NCBI GenBank assembly: GCA_005765155.1
Contig: VCCP01000006.1
Coordinates: forward strand, 3,174,501-3,238,500
Length of the DNA stretch: 64,000 nt
Origin: Zelopaecilomyces penicillatus
Taxonomy: Eukaryota > Ascomycota > Sordariomycetes > Hypocreales > Pseudodiploosporaceae
Reading direction: 5' to 3'
Positions 11,959-23,001 of this stretch are shown here, in pieces. How positions within the stretch are numbered: the stretch's first letter is position 1; each line of letters begins with the position of its first letter. Below the pieces are notes generated by a model, which was given only the letters and a program-made list of their open reading frames with translations, ran no database searches and was not told the origin of the DNA. The position numbers and the translations under genes are program-made.

Positions 11959-14745
11959 GGTACATTGTGGAACGTATGGAACGAAGTTGGTGAGGTTCTG
12001 GTGATAGACGGGAATGGGCATTTAATGAGACATGTACAAGTAACCGTGCAAAGAGGAACAGGGCATAGCGTTGTATTTTATCTACCATTTAGATCATGGA
12101 TTCACTATTTGATAGTATCAAACAATTACCAAAAGTCTCACTAGGTTTTGTCATAGATTGAAAACGACATGACATGTTCAATCAATGGCTTGATCTATAC
12201 CTCAGGATTCACATACAAGAGTCGGTAGATGGAACAGCCGACTCAGACAATAAATCTCAACATCTCCCCTCAAACTTACCGACAACTTTCTTCCTGCTGG
12301 TACACCTCGAGACTATGACAATCCAAACATACTACGCTGTCGCCGACATGGTATCTTGGGTTATCTCCGAAACTACTCCTTATTACTGCATCTCACAAAT
12401 GTAGGTTTCGTGCAGCCATAACCGATATTGTGAACCCGTAGCCTCAACTCTGGTAGGAAGACTAAATGTTCACTGTTTATTTTGGTGCGGTTGACCAGCA
12501 TCCAAAGAAACAGCCGCGAGGGGATGTTGCACTTTTGGTCTCATGTCTTACACGGACTATATCTAAACTGTAGGATGATACCACGACTTGTGAATCTTAA
12601 AAATCATTGTTGATGAAGTCAGTGCTAATTACACCCACACCAATTGAGCCCACCTCTCTCTAGTCAGCATCAATTAGGTACTTTGAGTCAATGAGCCCTT
12701 TTTGCCCCCATTTGGTGAATGCTTGCTTCACACTGCGTAACAGACGCTGCCGAACTTTTCCTTTACCTTATACAACTCAATATTTTTATACGGCGACTTC
12801 TCTGTAGTAACGCTTGACCAGCCATTGACCGACAAACATATCGCGCGCACGCCTCCTAAAACTACGCGGTATCAGCAAAGGTGGTACTTATAGAATTTAC
12901 TGTAAAGCTCTTAAGTGATGCCATGTATGCTACTACCAGTCTGTCCAACCCGCTGCTCGATGCTATGAGGCCACCAACATGGTTGGCAGGACAGCGACCA
13001 TCATCTTCATGCGGATGGCCTGCAAAGCTGCGGTGAGTGCGGCGAGTGCGACCTCGTAAATCAAAAAAATTTAATTGGTAGGTGTCTTAAATTGGCAGCT
13101 TTGTATTATTTCTTGATGATGATGATGTAAGATTGAAGTGTAAAGCGAACAAATGTCGTAAGTTTACTATCCTGGCCAACCATTGCCCACCCTAGAGAAA
13201 TGATTCATCATGACTGCGATTATCGTATTTCTAACTTTACAAGAATGCGCTTGGCATTCATTATGAGAAATCATCATCTCCAATTGGCATGTATATTAAA
13301 TAATAATACAACTTGTCGCGTCCCCCACCGTTTAATAATGTCACCTTGCAATCTATCTAGGCCAGCAAAATATCAGATTTAGGCAGTTCACCACATTGAA
13401 GTCGCCCAACCCAGACGCGCACACCAAAATCCATGTGTATCGGAACGATCCTACAGCTTTCTACTTCAAGGATCTGCAAGGATTGTACGAGGCCTTTCGG
13501 GCTTGGCTTCCACGCAGCTTCTATTTTGGGGAAAGCCCAAGATCTGCATCCGCATTTTCCATCCAATACCATTTCTCTCTGTCTCTAAGGCTTGCCTTGC
13601 TAACTGTCTAATAAATGATTCATAGCCCAACTCATGATGATTTCTGGCCTAGACAAAGGTCTGTGTCGATGCAGTGCTGATGCTTGTTGATCCTGCGGGA
13701 GCTTAGACTGCCATGCGGAAGGATGATGCGAATTCCCGACCCTGACTCGTGCAACGGGCTAAAGTTGGGATCCACTGCCATGTGTAGACAGAATCAGGAA
13801 AGCCAAATCTAAATTAAATCTGGTTGATCGAATCAAGGCTGGCTGTTATTCTCCGATGCTATAGGTAGCAGCATTGCAGGCAAGACTCTACACGATGGAG
13901 AGTGGGTGGATATTGTTTATGCTTGCAAAACTCCCGCTTTTGCATCATTAGTAATATTAGCTACATTTAGACATGTTCAACTTTCCTTCAGGTACCCCCA
14001 CGCTTCGTATCATAATTACATGTGTTTTATTGGTCATACAAGAATAGAGTGTAACTGAGTTGTTCCCGGAGTGCCAGCACCTACTAACAGTAGAAGCACA
14101 TTGTACATCACTGATACTTTTAAATTACGAGTCTGCTACTGAACTGCTTTTTCTAGTATCGCTCTGTCAATAGAAATTGAACTTGGTATGACCCTCCATC
14201 ACAAATATTCATACATCTGAACACAAGTTGACCTTGATACAGGTTAGGAGCATCATTACTCGGAGCTCTTCTGGGAACCCCCACAATGCTCATCATGAGT
14301 AACAACGGAAACCCCATGAAAATGTGGGGAAGCACGCGACGGAACTCCCGCATACCCAGACTTTGGCCCCATCTGATGCGACTCTGCCGAGGACTAGTCT
14401 TGGAATTTCAAGAATAGGGCTTCCTATCTGGGAAGGACACTCGACAGGTGGTGATCAACAGGGACAATGCGGTTCTCGGCTAATGTCTTCAATTGCTTAC
14501 ACTTCAATCTTAGTTGTAAAGGATCAAGTAAGATCTTTTGAAGTTCCTTTGAAGTAATGCTGTACCTGTGAGCTAGTCAGAAACAGGGCTGAGGAAGAAG
14601 CTTCCCCATTTGATCTTTCCAAGTAAACTACAAGATGCCAAAGTATAAAGCATCAAGCAAGCCCGTTCTTTGACGGTATCATCTCATCAAGCATCTCATC
14701 CATCCCCAGTTTGCAGCCTTCACATCTCGGGTTTTTCAATTCACC
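11959..14745. other. AT-rich intergenic region, no gene seen
   Basis: 2.8 kb with high AT content, scattered stops in all frames and no open frame with a recognisable domain. It could be an old mutated repeat (for example RIP-degraded), but I see no terminal repeats or transposase motifs. The right end contains the deuterolysin promoter. Confidence 0.5.
14644..14650 (+). promoter_or_regulatory. Probable TATA box of the deuterolysin gene
   Basis: TATAAAG about 100 bp before the start codon at 14746. The position fits a fungal core promoter; no transcript data are available. Confidence 0.45.
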
Positions 14746-15852
14746 ATGAAGTTCATCAATGGTCTTCTTGCCCTTGCGGCCGTTGCCGCTGCAGCCCCAG
14801 GAGCTGTCTCATCTCTCAAAATCCATCTTGAGAAGGCAGGCAACTCTGAGATCAAGGCTACCATCACGAACAACGGAAATAAGAACCTGAAGCTCTTCAA
14901 AACCGGTACCATTCTCGATGAGCGTATAACCGAGGCTGAAAAAGCCGTGGTCCTGCTTGACGGTATGATTTCTTCTGTTACCAACCATTTTGAATCATGG
15001 TTTACTCACATATAACTTTTAGACGAAGCCGTAAAGTTTGAGGGTGTTCGACTCCAAATCACCACCGATGCTCTCACAGAAGACTCGTTTACCAAAATCC
15101 CATCTGGCAAGTCTATCGAGGTCACCTTTGACGTTGCCATGGCCTACGATCTCTCCACCACAGGCCAGTACGGCATCCAGGCGACCGGTGTTTTCTCGTT
15201 TGCCGAAGAGTCCTCCACCGAGCTGGTCGGCTCTATCCCCTACGAGTCCAACAAGCTCGACCTCTCAATCGACGGTGAAGTCGCTGCCGCTGCCCGCACT
15301 GCTTTTTTAGCAAAGCGCACGCATATCCAGTCCGACTGTCAAGGCGGCAAGTTTAGCAGCGTTGACGCTGCTCGCGCAAGGTGCTACTACGTCTCTGTCA
15401 AGGCCCAGCGAGCAGCAGCAAGCGGCTCCGGAGCCAAGCTCAGAGAATACTTCAAGTCTGACAGCCAGCATGTGCGGAATACAGTCGCTGGTGTGTTTGG
15501 CCGTGTGGCTGCCGAGTGCCGCTCCAACAGAGGTGGGAATTCCAGGACCCATTGCGCAGATATCCGGAACTACTGCAGTGGAAACATTGCGGCCTATACT
15601 CTTCCTGGGCCAGACTTTATGGTCTACTGCGAACATTACTTCCGCGCGCTGCCCCAAATGACCAAGACTTGCCGTGCGGCGGATCGGGGAATCGTTTTCA
15701 TCCACGAGGCTACTCACCTCCAGAGCATCAAGGGAACGGAGGACTTTGGCGGCTATGGATACAACTTTATTCGGTCGCTGAACGGCGCCCAGAATCTTAA
15801 CCATGCCGATACTTATTCGCTGTATGCCGCCGCTATTGATTCTGGCTGCTAG
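14746..15852 (+). CDS. Secreted deuterolysin (M35 metalloprotease)
   Basis: Zinc endopeptidase of the aspzincin family, secreted to digest protein. Exons are 14746-14962 and 15023-15852 around a 60-bp intron, giving 348 residues. The signal peptide is MKFINGLLALAAVAAAAPG. A propeptide ends at the dibasic Lys-Arg near residues 170-171, leaving a 177-residue mature enzyme, the length of classical deuterolysins. The zinc site HEATH is at about 300-304, with the third ligand Asp313 in GTEDFGGYGYN. That loop has one extra residue compared with the usual GTxDxxYG signature, which is odd but may be tolerated. Cys residues of the mature domain are present. The gene starts a stretch dominated by secreted products. 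Confidence 0.94.
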
Positions 15853-16699
15853 ATAATTACGGAAGGACGGATGGGATGGGAGCCTTTGTTGGGTGGATGC
15901 GATAATCTTGTATATTGGGATAGAATAAATAGCAAGTTACAATAGATTGTATATATGTCTTGTAATTGCAAACAACTCAATACTCGCCGGTAACTCGTAG
16001 CAATGAGCTGGTTATGAACAATGTTAGGGTTATATACACGCCTCACAAAGTACATCAACTGCTTGTTGGATCTTGATACATCATCTCATCGCACTTTTAA
16101 GTTAAGACAGGGGAAAGACGCTGACAGCTGATCGCCTGATTAGACTAGCACTAGCTCAGCCTACAGTTTTCGGAAACACGTGTAAGACAGTCAGTCCCAG
16201 GGCTGATTCAATCGTGGGACCATCCATGCGATGTGACCCTTGACAAAGTTGTAAAAAGCAAAATCGTCGTGCGCCATTCCAGCCAACCTCCAATGAAACG
16301 CTCGCTTTTATTTGTCAAATTCACACATCCAATCTTAAAAAGCACAGCGGGCTCCTGTCTCGGGTGAAAGCCGGCGCGCAATAATCATGTGTTTCGTTCA
16401 CTTCAAGAAACCCGAGGGAAAAAATGGTGTCACATCAGAGTGAGCGATGAAAGCGATGCACGCCCCCCTTTTTTATTTCATTTTTTCATTGTCCGCCGTT
16501 TTCTAACAAGTACATGGGGAGAAATGTCATCTCGACTCATTACAAGTATTTCCACTAAGGGGCTTTTGCACAATCCATCGATTAACGGCTGTTGAGATAT
16601 AGTGGCGATTTTGCACCCAAGAGTCCGGATACCAAAAAGAAGGAAGCATACAAAGAAAAAGTTAGGGACGAAGGAGAGAAAGAAACAAAAAAAACCCCC
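15853..16699. other. Intergenic region, no gene seen
   Basis: This lies between the deuterolysin stop and the acyltransferase start. It is AT-rich after the deuterolysin stop, with a purine-rich leader from about 16640 to 16699 just before the acyltransferase ATG. Nothing else was recognised. Confidence 0.55.
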
Positions 16700-18314
16700 A
16701 TGTTTCGCGGTCTGCTGGGAAAGGCGGCCAAACCGGCCTTGCCGCCCCCTGTCACGGACGATTACGTCTACCCCGTGCACGCCCAGGATGGCATCAAGGG
16801 CAATCGCTATGTTTTGTATTTCGCGATGCGCTTTGGCGGCGTGCTGGATGCTGAGAAGCTTCACAGTGCGTTGTCGAGGCTGTTGGCTCTGGAAGGATGG
16901 AGGAAACTGGGTGGTCGGCTGAGACTCAAGGTATGTATGTTTGGTGGCAATTGTCGCTTAGTCGAGAGTCAAAAGGAGAGAGAGAGAGAGAGAGAGAGGA
17001 ATGAGCTGACAATGTCAGGATGATGGGAAACTGGAGGTATATGTGCCGAGAAGGTTCACTGCTGAGCGGCCGGCTGTATCATTGAGTCATGTTACTCACG
17101 ATATGCTCATTGCAGAGCATCCACTGGCATGCCGTTACCCCAAACCCACTGATGGTCCATCTACTCAACTCTTGCCTGATGAGTTTCAGTCCTTGTTCAT
17201 ATCGCCAGGTCCTCCGGTGACGTTTGAAGATTTAACCCGCCAAGATATTCCTCAGCTAGCTCTTCACGTCACAGTCTTCAAGGACGAGACGTTCGTCGGA
17301 CTCCGATGGCCACACACATTAATGGACGGCATGGGCCAGCAGGCGCTACTACACAGCTGGTCACTTGTCTTGGCTGGCCGAGAGGACGACGTGCCTCCCA
17401 TGTTTGGTGCGCAGGAAGATGTCATCGCCCAGACGGAAACCCCAGAGGAAGGAGAAGAGCCGGAAGAACTTGAACTAGAAAGCAAGCGCCTCGAGGGTTT
17501 TTCTCTGGTCAAGTTCATGTCCCGTTGGGCGTGGGATAAGATTTGGAACGCGCCAGAAGAACGCCGCATGATCTTCCTTCCTAAATCCGTCTTCTCTCGA
17601 CTCCAGGCGGATGCGGAGCGGGAAGCAGCTGAGTCCGCTTTATCCCAAAACCAAGCGCCGTTCGTCAGTGAAGCCGATATTCTCACTGCGTGGATAGCCC
17701 GCTTAATAGCATTGTCTGAGCCAGAGCCCCGGCCAGTCACAGTCGTAGGCATGCTCAACCTCCGGTTCCGGTTTCCGACTATACTCACCGCGGGGGCCGT
17801 ATATGTCCAGAACATGGTCGTCATGACCTTTGCGTTCCTGTCGGCCCAGCTCGCGAGAGACTCTGTGGGTGCCATTGCCCTCGCCCACCGACATCACCTC
17901 ACCCAGCAGACGACAGCGCCGCAAGCACTCGCTTTTCTACGTGTTTTTCGGCGGGACATTCTCACAGGAAAAGTCCCTCGATTGCTATTCGGAGAGCCGG
18001 ATTCGCTCTACATCTTCTTTAACAACCTAACCAAGATCAACTTATCTATATCCAAAGACGTCGACTTTAGCGCGGCGGCGGCGAAAGCACCACCACCACC
18101 GTCATTGGGAGATGAATCTACAAAAGATATCACACCCAATTTTCTAGGGACTGCGGTGGGCCCGGTCTACAATCGGCCTCTGGATTTCTCATTGAGGAGG
18201 GGGCTTAACGTGGTGACTATTCTCGGCAAGGACGACGATCAAAACTACTGGCTCTTGGGAAGTCTGCAGCCACGAGCGTGGGCAAAAATTGAGGAGGAAT
18301 TGAGCGGCTTTTGA
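16700..18314 (+). CDS. BAHD-like acyltransferase (transferase family)
   Basis: Acyl-CoA-dependent acyltransferase of the fungal transferase/BAHD type, which moves an acyl group from CoA to a hydroxyl or amine. Exons are 16700-16930 and 17019-18314, giving 508 residues. The ATG in CCCCCATGTTTCGC follows a purine-rich leader. The catalytic HxxxDG motif is present as HTLMDGMG at about residues 176-181. The plant DFGWG motif is absent, as is common in fungal members; the C-terminal segment is PLDFSLRRGLNVVTILG. An acidic insert of Glu runs (about residues 210-230) follows the motif. A proline run, PPPPS, interrupts the C-terminal half. The neighbours do not reveal the acceptor. A role in secondary metabolism or detoxification is inference. 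Confidence 0.85.
16975..16999. repeat. GA dinucleotide microsatellite in intron 1
   Basis: A run of GA repeats in the acyltransferase intron (16931-17018), ending about 19 bases before the acceptor AG at 17017-17018. Pure purine just upstream of the acceptor is unusual, since a pyrimidine-rich stretch is the common pattern. Confidence 0.9.
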
Positions 18315-18754
18315 TCTCTTTGTCTTGGGCCAAAGTTATAAATCGCTTTCGAATTTCGTTTTTGTAACATCACCAGAGGTTTCATGGGGCTGCTTGTACG
18401 TGTCACGCACATTGTTTTTCCTTTATGTTTGTAACACCATTGTCTGTCTTCCTTTGCGGCGCTTGGGGATTTGTCCACGGAATTATGCGGAAAAGATACA
18501 TCTAATGAATCATTTGAGATGCGATGCTGGTCATGCTGACAATATCAATACCTTTTTTAAAGTTTGAGAAGCAAACGGTGAATATGTTTGGTGGCATTTA
18601 AAGTTTATGAACAATCCTGCGAGGGTTTTCTTAAGAGTGCATCCACATGGCGAATTGACAAACCCAACATCTTTTGTAGGAGCGACTCATCGGCGAGCCC
18701 CGGCAAGAGTTGCAGAGGGTTTGTGCTCTGTAAGACAGACTATTGTCTAATACG
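18315..18754. other. Short intergenic region
   Basis: This holds the acyltransferase 3' end and the upstream flank of the HAD-like gene. No recognisable feature was seen. Confidence 0.5.
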
Positions 18755-19700
18755 ATGCTTGAATTCACGAGGCCCATTGGATCGTTCATCTCCAAGCCTC
18801 AAAGGGAACAGGAGATTGACAGTGAGATCAGACTGGTTGATGCCGTCACAACAGTCAAATCAAATTCAGCACTCGTCCTTGATGAACCACATCATAATCT
18901 TCTCACCTTACAGGAGAAAAAAACGATTGAACAATCTCCATGTCATCTCCATCTTGGCTGCTGGAGAGATGAAGTATCTCAACTTCGGTCTGTCTTGTCA
19001 CGAAAGTCATGGTTTGGCTTTGATCTCGACGACACGCTCCACGAATTCCGCCTAGCCTCTTCAAGCGCTACAAACACAATTCTCCAGACTTTACATGAAC
19101 AATATGGAACCCCCGTGGATATCTTGCAGAAGCACTACGCCCATATCCTTCAGGACAAGACATCTGGCGGATTTTCGGATGGAAAGACTTCGTTTGACTA
19201 TAGAAGAGAGAGGTTTGCCCTTCTAGTGGAACGTATCTCTCAGAAAGTTGATGGACGGTTTCTGGAAACCCTTTTGGAGATTTATGAAAAGGTGTTGATG
19301 GATTCTCTTGCGCTTAAATGCGGAGTTCTTGATCTGCTTGCAACACTAGGGAAGTTAGGGAAGAAGATTGTGGTGATTACGGAGGGTCCGCAAGATGCTC
19401 AAGAACGAACAATACAGCATCTAGGCCTTGCTGGACATATCGACATGCTAATAACGACCAACTCGTTTGGGGTATCCAAAGTAGATGGTTTATTCCCAAT
19501 CCGCTGGAGAGATGGCATATGTTGGTGACAGTGAGCTTCGCGATATGAAGCCTGCCATGGCAGCTGGGATATTTTGTGTTCACTTTGCCGAGGCGGAAGA
19601 CTTCTCTCTTGACTGTGACCCGCCAAGGGTTAACACGTTGGCGAGGCTTGAGTATATCGTCACAAACCGAAGAGCAGGGTCTGCCATGGAAATGAAGTAA
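18755..19700 (+). pseudogene. HAD-superfamily hydrolase, apparently frameshifted
   Basis: Haloacid-dehalogenase-type phosphohydrolase. All four motifs can be read, but not in one frame. The first frame (18755-19528) has motif I WFGFDLDDTLHEFR, motif II VVITEG and motif III Lys in FGVSKVDGLFP, then runs into a stop at 19528. Motif IV, AGEMAYVGDSELRD, lies in the +1-shifted frame from about 19504 to 19700. Between motif III and motif IV roughly eight residues expected from other HADs are missing, replaced by four bases. This fits a small deletion of about 20 bases that breaks the frame (inference). No GT/AG intron fits there. About 90 residues precede motif I with no recognisable domain, so the true start is doubtful. 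An assembly error is the main alternative. Confidence 0.65.
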
Positions 19701-20044
19701 GTTGATGGGTAAGATCATTATCATGTCTAAGCAAGTGAGATTGGTGAGAGGACAGCTATCATGTCCTCACGCAATGGCCTAGGGGTAAAGTGAAAGTCTA
19801 CCAAAGAAGAAGCATTCGTTGCTAAGTAGTTGTAATATGCAGTATTTACAAATATGAACGGACAATCGCTCAATACCACCAACCGTCTGGTCATCTTAGC
19901 GACTGAGTTGCAGATATACAGCGCAGGCAAGAGCGCCACTCAATGAGGCCGCATAGCACAGCAGTGCAGATATAGACATAGAAAATAGGAAGCAATGTGA
20001 CCTCGACTTTTCTTAGCCAGCCCTTTCAACTAGCAGCTCCGATT
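19701..20044. other. Short intergenic region between converging genes
   Basis: This is the 3' flank of the HAD-like gene and of the small secreted protein gene, which converge. Nothing recognised. Confidence 0.5.
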
Positions 20045-20400
20045 CTATTGTTGCGCAGGCTCGGGTTCTGTTGTCGCCATGTTTGGAACGCCAGAGTTAG
20101 GCCCAAACCTCACAATCTCGCCTTCCTCTAGCAATTGTTCCTACAATTGCAACAAAAATTAGTCCACATACAGAATACACAATCTGTAAACAAAAAAGGA
20201 AAAGAACTTACAAGAGTTCCTTTGGCACCAATGACTTCCTTAACTCCCGGAATCTCCTGATCAGACGCTCCGATCTTGATACCCCCTCCGAGAAGTCTAT
20301 TCGTGATGACGACGCGCTTCGCGTTTCCTTGTTCAACCTGGAGAGGTGCGGCGACTGCAAATCCAGCCAAAAGGGCGGAAACGGCAATGGAGAACTTCAT
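20045..20400 (-). CDS. Small secreted protein, unknown function
   Basis: A 94-residue product from exons 20400-20212 and 20140-20045, with a 71-bp intron (GTAAGT donor, TTGTAG acceptor). The signal peptide is MKFSIAVSALLAGFAVAAP. The mature part has no cysteine. It carries an early Lys-Arg (GNAKRVV) that could be a Kex2 site, then a glycine-rich LLGGGIKIG, an acidic QLLEEGEIV and a C-terminal PEPAQQ. Splicing is supported by perfect donor and acceptor and by an in-frame stop 32 codons into exon 2. Without splicing the frame would end in a short Cys-rich tail, which I take as intron translation. No homologue recognised. It lies in a secretome-rich block, so a role outside the cell is likely. 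Confidence 0.68.
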
Positions 20401-21733
20401 ATTGGAGATGCGGGAGCGATGGGCCGGACTGGGTGGGTTAGGGTAAATGAGGGTTTCGGCGTGTCGGGGCTTGTAAAGAAAGCTGTGGAAAACAAAAAGA
20501 GTGACTTAGGTTGATCAGCAAAAAAACCCTCCTAAGAGACGCGGGATATCGCGAGCATCGGAATATATAATAGCTGAAGGATGCTGGCGCGTTTCCATAT
20601 CTCCGTACATCTCCATGTGAGTGCTACGATGCTGAGACAAAATAAATTACGCGGGACGGCACACACGACCGAGTGTGGCTCATCACGATTACTAGTTCAT
20701 GAAACTCCATGGAGTGTTGAAGTGGAAATATTCTCGAGATGTGTCTAAAAAATGCTAAACGACACAAATAACACACACTCATTCACAGTGGAATTACAAT
20801 TGTTCTTTTATCTAAAAGAGGCATTCAATTGACTATGGCACTGCACGTCGAACTCACTTCGTGGTAAGATGACACTGCTGACGACCTAGCCAACTGGTGC
20901 TTATGAGGTTGCATCATTTCGGTTAGTGCCGTTTGGTAGGACGGACGGCACGATGGTGATTTCTGTGAAATCGCCTCATTTATCCTTACCTGAGAGCTAG
21001 TTTTGCGAATAGCAGCACCAAATGAATGCTCCGAATATCTTTTCCATATCACCAAGACGCATGCAAAATTGTATGAATGACGCAACGCTTAAACATCCCT
21101 CCAAACATGACACCATCTGCCCATCATTCTATCCCCATCTGCTCCATGCAGGTCAGATTTAAAGTTCTCCGGACATCAAATGCCGAGACGGCTGGCGTAC
21201 CCTGCGGCTGACATCTCAGGACACGATGGGAACGCACCGGGCCGGTCGATCTCGACGCATGCGTGGAATAAGCATGCATTCAACCACGCCCACGCAGGTA
21301 CAGTACGGTCAAACAATCCAACGGGCAGGAAGTAGAAAAGCCCAGGGTTATGTAGCCTAATTAGAACCATTTGCTCCCTCCAAAATGCGGACACTCGGGT
21401 CATCGGGGTTCCTGGAGCCAACGAGATGGATGGGCAGCTCACGTAACGGCTTCACGCCGCCTTGCCTATTTGACATTCGTATTCGTCGGTTAGAGATGGA
21501 CATGGCATGGAGTGAGCCTGGGTGATCGTCAAGCCACCGACTTTCCGGGAGTTTGCATCCTAGAGACTTAGTAAGATGAGAGACTTGGCGATTTACTCAA
21601 CAAGTATAAAAGTAGGACAAGTAGAATTAACATTAGAAGCCAAGAAGTACTGTCGAAAAAGGAAAAAACCAACATATCTTCACACTATACCAAACAAACC
21701 ACACCCTCAAGCCAACAAAACAAACCAACCATC
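20401..21733. other. Intergenic region between two divergent secreted-protein genes
   Basis: 1.3 kb between divergently transcribed small secreted protein genes. It must hold both promoters. No open frame with a recognisable domain and no repeat was seen. Confidence 0.55.
21605..21611 (+). promoter_or_regulatory. Probable TATA box of the two-domain Cys-rich protein gene
   Basis: TATAAAA 129 bp before the start codon at 21734, followed by an A/C-rich leader (CAAACAAACC-type) usual for well-expressed fungal genes. Confidence 0.5.
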
Positions 21734-22147
21734 ATGAAGTTCCTCACTCTCACGCTCCTCGCCGGGCTCGCCACCGCCCTCCCCGCAGCTCCGGCCGCCG
21801 ACCCAGCCACCGCCGTAGCTGTCCGAACCATCGGCGAGCCGTGCACATACCCCATCGGCAAGCCCTGCGGAACCGGCGAATTCTGCGAACTCATCCGAAA
21901 ACCATGCGCAAGCCTGTCATGCCCTGGAACATGCACCAAGATCAAGACAGCCAGCCCAGCGGAGGAGCAAGTCGACACGGCCGCCGCCGCTGCTGCTGCT
22001 GCTGCACCTGCCACGGCCAAGGAGGGCGAAATGTGCAAGTTCCACATCATTGATTGCGAAAAGGGTCTGTTTTGTTTCGTTCGGAACTGTGGGCTTACGC
22101 CGTTTTGTCAGGGAACTTGCATTAAGCTTCCTGGGTCATCGTCTTAA
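21734..22147 (+). CDS. Small secreted protein with two Cys-rich domains
   Basis: A 137-residue single-exon protein. The signal peptide is MKFLTLTLLAGLATALP. Two six-cysteine modules follow, joined by an alanine-rich linker with nine consecutive Ala (about residues 82-90). Module 1 has spacing C-x7-C-x5-C-x6-C-x4-C-x3-C and module 2 C-x6-C-x5-C-x4-C-x5-C-x3-C. Each starts with Gly-Glu before the first Cys and ends with a C-x-G-T-C-(T/I)-K type tail. The internal similarity points to duplication of one module. The next gene (22744) carries a single copy with the same spacing. The function is unknown; size, secretion and cysteines fit an effector-like or antimicrobial-type protein, which is inference. 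Confidence 0.85.
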   Translation: MKFLTLTLLAGLATALPAAPAADPATAVAVRTIGEPCTYPIGKPCGTGEFCELIRKPCASLSCPGTCTKIKTASPAEEQVDTAAAAAAAAAPATAKEGEMCKFHIIDCEKGLFCFVRNCGLTPFCQGTCIKLPGSSS

Positions 22148-22743
22148 ATAAACTTATAGGGGAGGCTGGTGTTGGTGGATGGGTTGAGGAGAAAATGGAC
22201 GTGGTATACAAAGTATAGTCTTTACGATGTAGATGGGGGCAATATACATAGAACTATTATTATATGAAGATGCTTCTATGTTCAATGATTAAACTTACTT
22301 TCAATATGGACATGTATCATCCTCTATTTTTTTTACTTTCTAGTAGGTTAAAGAAGGCAAGCTCAGACTTTATGAGTCAACTCCCAGAACAAGTCAAGTC
22401 ATCATCTGTGTAGTAGTAATTGGTTCGCTCTTGCCACACTTATACGAAAACATATGGTCGTCTCTATTCTTCATCTGAGACAAATTGAGAAAGTATTCTT
22501 TTCTTCACTGTCTAGTGTCTTAGCCCACGTCAAATCACTGTGCTCATAACGGGATGATTCTGACTAGGATCAGCGCTCGGAATTGGTACCCGGACAATAA
22601 GAAGCCTAGACATCAGAGGGAGTGTACGAGATATATATGTGATGTGCTTCTCCAGTAAATGTTCCCAAATAACACTCTATACTCATCTACATACTCCCCT
22701 CCAAAACCATCAAACAACAATACCACCCCTCTCAACAGCAAGC
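22148..22743. other. Intergenic region between the two Cys-rich genes
   Basis: About 600 bp with the 3' flank of the first Cys-rich gene and the promoter of the second (a TATATAT run near 22630). Nothing else was recognised. Confidence 0.5.
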
Positions 22744-23001
22744 ATGCATCTCACTATCCTTGCCGTTTGGGCTACCACGCTGGGCAGCTTAGCCACCGTC
22801 ATCGCACTACCAGCCAGGGCGGAAATCGACGCGAGAGCTGAGCAGCTGGTTGCCCGTGGAGAATGCAGTCATGAAGCGCGAACGTGCCCACCAGGACTCA
22901 CGTGCATTCCCATCATCACCACCATTTGTGGAATACGACCTTGCCCATGGGCTTGTGTGAGGTTGCCACCCACTTCTCTCACAACAGAGGCAGAAGTTTA
23001 A
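22744..23001 (+). CDS. Small secreted protein with one Cys-rich domain
   Basis: An 85-residue single-exon protein starting at the ATG in AAGCATGCATCTC. The signal peptide reaches about residue 22 (ending near IALPA). A single six-cysteine module follows with spacing C-x6-C-x5-C-x7-C-x4-C-x3-C, starting RGECSHEARTC and ending CPWACVRL. This is the pattern of both modules of the protein encoded at 21734-22147, in the same orientation 600 bp away, so the two genes are probably tandem paralogues. Function unknown. The gene is short enough to be missed by automatic prediction, but signal peptide, cysteine pattern and paralogy support it. Confidence 0.8.
   Translation: MHLTILAVWATTLGSLATVIALPARAEIDARAEQLVARGECSHEARTCPPGLTCIPIITTICGIRPCPWACVRLPPTSLTTEAEV

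Noticed and set aside
11959..14745. A degraded transposon
   Set aside because: AT richness suggests it, but no terminal repeats, target duplications or transposase remnants could be read.
1..18314. Secondary-metabolite cluster built from monooxygenase, esterase, oxidoreductase and acyltransferase
   Set aside because: The genes are interspersed with carboxypeptidase Y and a protease, have long spacers, and lack a backbone enzyme.
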